From DATGMS01 sp040905145 (GTDB lineage: Bacteria; Bacteroidota; Bacteroidia; Cytophagales; Cyclobacteriaceae), in contig JBBDSC010000030.1 in NCBI GenBank assembly GCA_040905145.1, positions 1 through 56,921 of the forward strand: a DNA stretch of 56,921 bases, given 5' to 3'. Under the pieces are notes generated by a model that worked only from the letters and a program-made list of their open reading frames with translations, made no database searches and was not told the DNA's origin. Made by a program: the position numbers and the translations under genes. Position 1 is the first letter of the stretch. Every line of letters starts with the position of its first letter. Of the stretch, positions 52,312 to 56,921 are shown piece after piece.

Positions 52312-53502
52312 TTAGTGACCGTATTGATACTCTGGACTTGGGGATACAGAATAACTATTAAGTGTCTCCATCCATGCCTGATAAGCCATGGATTCCGGTA
52401 AGTCCACATCATCAAAAGTGATGAGCTGTCCCTGCTTGATATCCTTTTTCACATGTACTTGGCTCATCAAACCAATCGGCACATGGTTGGGTTGCTCCGC
52501 TATGGTAACCGCCTCCCCTCTGACTTCCATACTCCCGGTTCCTTTGTCAATAAAACATCCCGCATCCAGTTTCTTTTTGGCAATGGAAGCCACACTTATG
52601 GAAGGATAAGCTCCATTATCTATAAGGATCTCCTTTTTATGCACCAAGTTTAAAATCGTGTTTGGGATTTCGAAAAAACACAGATGCATGGGCTTGTACA
52701 GCAGATAAAAAGGCCCTTCCCCCATTTTATAGGTTTTCAATTCTGCAGCCAGATTTTCCTGATGGGTTGCGGTAATAAAGACGCCCGGGGGCGATTCCCT
52801 GGAAATGATATAATCACTCAGTGCCGTGCCCCGATTAACAGCTTCCCTGCCAAGGGCGAAGGCCCCTTCTTCAAAATTATTGGCTTCCAGCCCGATCAAA
52901 CCTTGTTTGGCTATATCCAGTCCAAAATAATTCGCTACCAGGCACTGCTCTATCTGTAACTTGGTACCATCTGTAAAAGAAGTGACCGACCCTAAACTGT
53001 ACCCTTGCTTCTGGGCCCAATACATCATGTCCTCCAAACTGGGGTTCTGATTAAGGAATCCTTTGATATTTCCATAGACCAGAGGTTTGAAGCCCATCTG
53101 GATCACCTCATTATTCAAGGCGGCCAAGCAACCGGGTTGGTCCCCATTGGCCTCGGTGATGGTCCCCCTCTTGGATAACCATGACCCTGAGACCACCTGC
53201 GTATCCGCATCCATGGTGACCACCGGCAAATTATAGGTAAAGGCCAAATCGATGATTCTGGTAGAGTAAATAGGATCACCTGTACCAACTACGATTACAT
53301 CGGATAGTTCCATCAACTTTTCAGGGATTAAGGTCAGCAAATCCTGGCTCACCCCTAGATTTTCAATTGGACCGGTTCTCCTGGTCAAAATCCGTGACAC
53401 TACCATATCACGGCGCTGGGAAATAAGTTTGGCTAGGCCCCTGGCTATTCCTCCAGTTCCAACAATACCTATATTCAATTGCTCGTAGTGGTCGCTTTCC
53501 AT
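52312..53502 (-). CDS. Homoserine-dehydrogenase-like protein with C-terminal SAF domain
   Basis: 396 residues, COG4091 type. The Rossmann N-terminus NIGIVGTGGIARGLAKLIS (10-28) binds NAD(P). Middle part, VVTMDADTQVVSGSWLSKRGTITEANGDQPG, resembles the catalytic region of this group. The C-terminal SAF domain (about 325-385) reads VPIGLMSQVHVKKDIKQGQLIT. Such proteins act on branched sugar acids or amino-acid-like substrates; none is assigned here. It stands alone between convergent and divergent genes, so the substrate is not indicated by context. Confidence 0.78.
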   Translation of the reverse strand: MESDHYEQLNIGIVGTGGIARGLAKLISQRRDMVVSRILTRRTGPIENLGVSQDLLTLIPEKLMELSDVIVVGTGDPIYSTRIIDLAFTYNLPVVTMDADTQVVSGSWLSKRGTITEANGDQPGCLAALNNEVIQMGFKPLVYGNIKGFLNQNPSLEDMMYWAQKQGYSLGSVTSFTDGTKLQIEQCLVANYFGLDIAKQGLIGLEANNFEEGAFALGREAVNRGTALSDYIISRESPPGVFITATHQENLAAELKTYKMGEGPFYLLYKPMHLCFFEIPNTILNLVHKKEILIDNGAYPSISVASIAKKKLDAGCFIDKGTGSMEVRGEAVTIAEQPNHVPIGLMSQVHVKKDIKQGQLITFDDVDLPESMAYQAWMETLNSYSVSPSPEYQYGH

Positions 53503-53736
53503 AATCGTGTGAAAAAGTTAATGTTTATTACGAAAGTAAAGGTATAACGAGTTTTTTATAAATCCAATTAAATGTATTTCAAATATAAAAAAAAGTCGTT
53601 TATAAATATTTGCTCCAATTTTGGTTCTTTGATAGGGGGCCAGGGTGATTATAGAATTTTTTTTATATTGAATATTTTTTTATCAATTATTTAATATTTT
53701 GAATCTATATTCTACCTAATTTTATTTACTTACGCT
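53503..53736. other. AT-rich divergent promoter region
   Basis: 234 bases, between the SAF-domain gene and purU. AT-rich with several T-runs; I could not pick exact TAnnTTTG boxes and saw no RNA gene. Confidence 0.35.
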
Positions 53737-54594
53737 ATGATAAAAAGTGCGATTTTAATTATTCAGTGCAAAGACCAAAAAGGTATAGTAGCCGCAGTTT
53801 CTGATTTTTTATATACCCATCAAGGAAATATATTGGAAATAGATCAACATATAGATGAAGACATAGGGGACTTTTTTATGCGGGTAAAATGGGAACTGGA
53901 GAATTTCGCCATTGTACAGGAACAAATAACTGATGTATTTGCTGAAAAGGTAGGGCGAAAGTTTGAAATGAACTTTAAGCTTCACTTTAATTTACCAAGG
54001 CCAAGGATGGCTATTTTTGTATCCAAGCTGTCCCATTGTCTATTTGATATCCTTGGCAGGCATTATTCCGGAGAGTTTCATGTAGACATTCCTTTGGTCA
54101 TCTCCAACCATTCATTCTTACAGCCTGTGGTGGAAGGTTTTGGCATTCCCTTTTACCATCTGCCGATTTTTGGGGGTAATAAAATGGAACAGGAAAAAAA
54201 ACAATTGGAACTTTTGCAGGAACAGCGGATAGATTTTGTGGTTTTAGCCAGGTACATGCAGATTATCAGTCCTGAATTTATAGCCCAATACCGAAATAAA
54301 ATAATCAACATTCATCATTCTTTTCTTCCGGCTTTTGTTGGGGCAAGGCCTTATCATGCCGCACATAAAAGGGGGGTAAAGATTATAGGAGCCACCGGAC
54401 ATTATGTAACCGAGGAATTGGATGCCGGACCGATTATCGAGCAGGATGTGGCCAGGGTAAGGCATCACAACACCATTGCCAATTTAGTTCAAATCGGTCA
54501 GGACGTGGAGAAATTGGTGCTATCAAAAGCGATAAAATACCATATTGCACAGAAGGTGATGGTGATGGGTAACAAGACAATAATTTTTAATTGA
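53737..54594 (+). CDS. purU: Formyltetrahydrofolate deformylase
   Basis: 285 residues: an ACT domain (1-80, ILIIQCKDQKGIVAAVSDFL) and a formyl-transfer domain. Catalytic triad as in the family: Asn191 and His193 in INIHHSFLPAF and Asp229 in GATGHYVTEELDAGPIIEQD. It hydrolyses 10-formyl-THF to THF and formate, balancing one-carbon pools; formate feeds PurT-type purine synthesis. The ACT domain senses glycine or methionine in characterised enzymes. It is a single gene convergent with the UPF0104 gene, with their stops adjacent. Confidence 0.96.
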   Translation: MIKSAILIIQCKDQKGIVAAVSDFLYTHQGNILEIDQHIDEDIGDFFMRVKWELENFAIVQEQITDVFAEKVGRKFEMNFKLHFNLPRPRMAIFVSKLSHCLFDILGRHYSGEFHVDIPLVISNHSFLQPVVEGFGIPFYHLPIFGGNKMEQEKKQLELLQEQRIDFVVLARYMQIISPEFIAQYRNKIINIHHSFLPAFVGARPYHAAHKRGVKIIGATGHYVTEELDAGPIIEQDVARVRHHNTIANLVQIGQDVEKLVLSKAIKYHIAQKVMVMGNKTIIFN

Positions 54595-55659
54595 TTAAAT
54601 TTCCCCTTTAATTTTCTTGACAAAGAAAACCTGCCTGATCCATCGGGGCAAGAAAATAGCCCCCAGAATAAGATAAGGGTAATAGGATAGCATTCTCCAA
54701 ACTATACTGGTCACAAAAGTGTAACCGGTCAGGAATTCGTTGAAGAATTGAGCAAAGAAGAATTCTGCTGTGCCGCTACTCCCTGGTGTGGGGGAAATCA
54801 TCATCATAATCCACATAATAATTTGTCTGGCAAAAATTATTATATGTTCCCTTACGGATAAAGATTCGAAAGCGGAGATGAGGGCATTAAGCATAAGATA
54901 CCTGGACGTCCAGATAAATAGAGTAGAACTGATGATTAAGGACCAATATTTAATGCTTTTGCCTTTCATTTCCTTGGAAGCTTCGATGATCTGATCCCCA
55001 TAGTCATTGGCATGGTATTTCCATTTCCTAAACCACTTGATCGAAAAAATCTTTAGGAGGATCCACTTAAATACCCGGGGCCGGTAGAATAAACCTGCCG
55101 CCATCAAAAAGGAATAAATGGCATACAAGGAGTAACTTACCCAAAAAAGATATTCAAGGCTAGAACCGATTTTTAGTTCTAATACCCTGCTTTCAGGAAA
55201 GATGTGACCCTGTGCCAAAAATAGAATGATGGGAGCCCCTATCACAAAAAACAAATTGTCCATAATGGCAGTCACCATCACGTAGGCTAAAGCTTTCCCC
55301 AACTTTATCCCTTCCTTGTGAAGGATGAAAGCAGCTACAGCCGTACCTCCTATAACTGAGGGGGTAACCGCAGAGGCAAATTCCCAAAGTACGATGACAT
55401 ATATGGATCTGTTCCAGGTAAGGTATTTATCGGTAATTTCCCTTATCCGGAAGACATATCCCACATCCCTTAGGAAGACAAAAAGTATAGCGAGTAATAT
55501 GGAAGGGATGGACGCATCAAAAACACCACTTAAGGTTTGGGAATCGATGGATGGGTCAATATAAAACATAAAAAAAACTATGCCCAAACCTATAATGACA
55601 GGCAACCATATTTTATTGGGATTTAGAGTCTTAAAGATATATTTATTATCCAATTTCAT
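54595..55659 (-). CDS. UPF0104 / lysylphosphatidylglycerol-synthase-like membrane protein
   Basis: 354 residues, about eight membrane segments. SAVTPSVIGGTAVAAFILHKEGIKLGKALA and MMISPTPGSSGTAEFFFAQFF are the family signature motifs (PF03706). No catalytic aminoacyltransferase domain is fused, so it is not an MprF synthase; such stand-alone proteins are flippase-like or of unknown role. Its stop abuts the purU stop. scpA lies 7 bases upstream in the same orientation, so they form one operon. Function otherwise unknown. Confidence 0.88.
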   Translation of the reverse strand: MKLDNKYIFKTLNPNKIWLPVIIGLGIVFFMFYIDPSIDSQTLSGVFDASIPSILLAILFVFLRDVGYVFRIREITDKYLTWNRSIYVIVLWEFASAVTPSVIGGTAVAAFILHKEGIKLGKALAYVMVTAIMDNLFFVIGAPIILFLAQGHIFPESRVLELKIGSSLEYLFWVSYSLYAIYSFLMAAGLFYRPRVFKWILLKIFSIKWFRKWKYHANDYGDQIIEASKEMKGKSIKYWSLIISSTLFIWTSRYLMLNALISAFESLSVREHIIIFARQIIMWIMMMISPTPGSSGTAEFFFAQFFNEFLTGYTFVTSIVWRMLSYYPYLILGAIFLPRWIRQVFFVKKIKGEI

Positions 55660-55666
55660 ATAATTT

Positions 55667-56404
55667 CTAATCTTCCTTTTTTTCTACCCAGAAATTATTG
55701 AAACCTTCTCCAATCCTGATGGTCACTTGGGTCAATTGCAACAGTTCCAAAATGGCCAAAAAGGTGTAAATAATAAATATTTTGTCGGGGTTGTATTGAA
55801 TAAAATCTGTAAAGGGTACTCTTTCCTGTAAATTCAACCTCTCTAATATCAGATCTTTTTGTTGATCTATAGTGTAAGGGTATTGAATGACGGTATGTTT
55901 GGTATCATCAGTTCGGGAAGCGAATTTAACCATCACTTTTTGATAAACATTTAAAAGCTTATATAAATCCATATCTTGGATTTCTGCTTCTACATAGTCT
56001 ATTTTGGTTAGTTCCTTTAATTCTGCCAGCACATTTCCCCGTTCAGTTTTTGACATCCTGCTTTCTTCTAATTGAGCAAGCGTTCCGAGGACTGATTTAT
56101 ATTTTTTATATTCCAACAAATGCCTGACCAACTCCTCTCTTGGATCTATCTCCTCCCCATTTTCATCGAAATCCGGCTTGGGAATCAGCATCTTGGATTT
56201 AATTTTCATCAAAGTAGCGGCAACCAAGATAAACTCACTGGCTACTTCTATTTCCATTTTTTCCAAATGACGTAGGTAATCGAGGAAATCAAGCGTGATT
56301 TTTGATATGGGAATATCATAGATATCCAGCTCATCCCGTTCGATGAAGAACAGCATTAAGTCAAAAGGTCCTTCAAAAAGAGGCAATTTGATTTCGAAAC
56401 TCAC
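55667..56404 (-). CDS. scpA: Segregation and condensation protein A (kleisin)
   Basis: 245 residues. FEIKLPLFEGPFDLMLFFIERDELDIYDIPI is the ScpA N-terminus, followed by EFILVAATLMKIKSKMLIPKP. The middle linker is acidic and helical, and the C-terminal winged-helix region ends IYTFLAILELLQLTQVTIRIG. It is the kleisin that joins SMC and ScpB in chromosome condensation. It starts the scpA-UPF0104 operon and is divergent from dxs. scpB and smc are not in the window. Confidence 0.94.
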   Translation of the reverse strand: MSFEIKLPLFEGPFDLMLFFIERDELDIYDIPISKITLDFLDYLRHLEKMEIEVASEFILVAATLMKIKSKMLIPKPDFDENGEEIDPREELVRHLLEYKKYKSVLGTLAQLEESRMSKTERGNVLAELKELTKIDYVEAEIQDMDLYKLLNVYQKVMVKFASRTDDTKHTVIQYPYTIDQQKDLILERLNLQERVPFTDFIQYNPDKIFIIYTFLAILELLQLTQVTIRIGEGFNNFWVEKKED

Positions 56405-56713
56405 TGGTTACAATAAAATTTGTCTTAATTTTACATCCTAATGGAATCCAAAGATATTACATAACTAGATAAATCAATATGAATAGGTAAATTCCTTATT
56501 CGTAAGATTATTCAATTCGTACATAATTGAATTTAATTAGAAATGCCCGTCGCTACAAGGGACCAAAGTAGTTTAAAAAATTAAGGTTGCCTCCCTTTGG
56601 CGGATATTACCAAATATATTAAACACCATGATAAATGTTGTTGTATTGTTTATAACAATTAGGGAAATGGAAAATGATTACCGCTTTTTATCTTTAAAAG
56701 AGACAAACAAAAA
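56405..56713. other. Divergent promoter region between scpA and dxs
   Basis: About 309 bases, AT-rich. TATCTTTA (56688-56695), one mismatch from TAnnTTTG, is a possible -7 box for dxs. Nothing else recognised. Confidence 0.4.
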
Positions 56714-56921
56714 ATGTTGATAAACCCTGGAAAATTACTTGCTCAAATTAACTCCCCTGAAGATTTAAAAAATTTTAGAAAGGACCAGTTAGTACAAATT
56801 TGCGAAGAATTAAGACAATTTTTAGTGGACACTGTGTCGGTGTATGGGGGGCATTTTGGAGCTGGATTGGGTGTGGTAGAACTTACTGTTGCCTTACATT
56901 ATGTGTTAAATACCCCTGATG
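56714..56921 (+). CDS. dxs: 1-deoxy-D-xylulose-5-phosphate synthase, N-terminal fragment at window edge
   Basis: Partial: 69 codons up to the end of the window, starting LINPGKLLAQINSPEDLKNF. The sequence LVQICEELRQFLVDTVSVYG and then GGHFGAGLGVVELTVALHYV is the standard N-terminal region of DXS, including the GGHxGxxLGxVELTVALHYVF signature around residues 45-63. DXS condenses pyruvate and glyceraldehyde-3-phosphate in the non-mevalonate isoprenoid pathway. The rest lies to the right of the window. Confidence 0.93.
   Translation, partial: MLINPGKLLAQINSPEDLKNFRKDQLVQICEELRQFLVDTVSVYGGHFGAGLGVVELTVALHYVLNTPD

Overview
The window reads as chromosome of a Bacteroidota bacterium, most likely order Cytophagales and near the family Cyclobacteriaceae. 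This is inferred from gene content and layout: rpmB-rpmG-DUF4295-ftsY, the (coaX)-OMP-TPR-lptC-CNNM-PpiD block, rbfA next to an FtsX permease, nadC with DUF4783, a TonB receptor with a carboxypeptidase-like N-terminal domain, and promoters of the Bacteroidota TTG/TAnnTTTG type. Base composition is moderately AT-rich. No rRNA, tRNA, CRISPR array, prophage or biosynthetic cluster was seen. It is mostly housekeeping chromosome, about 55 genes in short operons on both strands.

Layout. 0.4-4 kb: MOSC protein, dnaK and a divergent GroES-like protein. 4-7.3 kb: a small secreted repeat protein, an OmpL-like porin and an ammonium transporter. 7.5-8.6 kb: the only clearly accessory stretch, a decayed IS4-type transposase surrounded and interrupted by short palindromic repeats. 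8.6-11.8 kb: rocD-HAD-hemB operon and a 55-residue Cys-rich DUF5522 protein. 11.9-13.6 kb: ribosomal proteins L28 and L33, DUF4295, ftsY. 13.7-20.7 kb: NDH-2, YebC, YjjX-type NTPase, thioredoxin/DUF6952 pair, a secreted unknown, an M28 peptidase, nadC/DUF4783. 20.8-25.8 kb: gpmI with a lipoprotein, nhaD, anmK. 25.9-33.1 kb: the envelope block, which begins with a wrecked pantothenate kinase gene (coaX), followed by an outer-membrane barrel, TPR protein, LptC, a small membrane protein, a CNNM/CBS protein and a PpiD-like foldase. 33.2-36.1 kb: DUF493, pterin dehydratase, rsmI, inositol monophosphatase, a Rossmann oxidoreductase. 36.2-43.3 kb: a large AsmA-like protein, an AEC transporter, a small unknown, a TonB receptor. 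43.4-56.9 kb: glyA-tatC-rpiB, a polytopic membrane protein, rbfA-FtsX, a SNF2 ATPase, a SAF-domain dehydrogenase, purU, a UPF0104 membrane protein, scpA and the start of dxs.

Most notable: (1) coaX at its expected position has lost its N-terminal part and carries several frameshifts, so pantothenate kinase must come from elsewhere; (2) a 21-bp palindromic sequence sits exactly between two codons of the dead transposase and adds an in-frame stop, which looks like a fossil of a mobile miniature repeat; (3) a secreted 99-residue protein consists mainly of three spaced GPxxKNxKPW repeats; (4) several genes have a promoter -7 box ending 3-4 nt before the ATG, suggesting leaderless transcripts. I did not find a convincing new multi-gene system.
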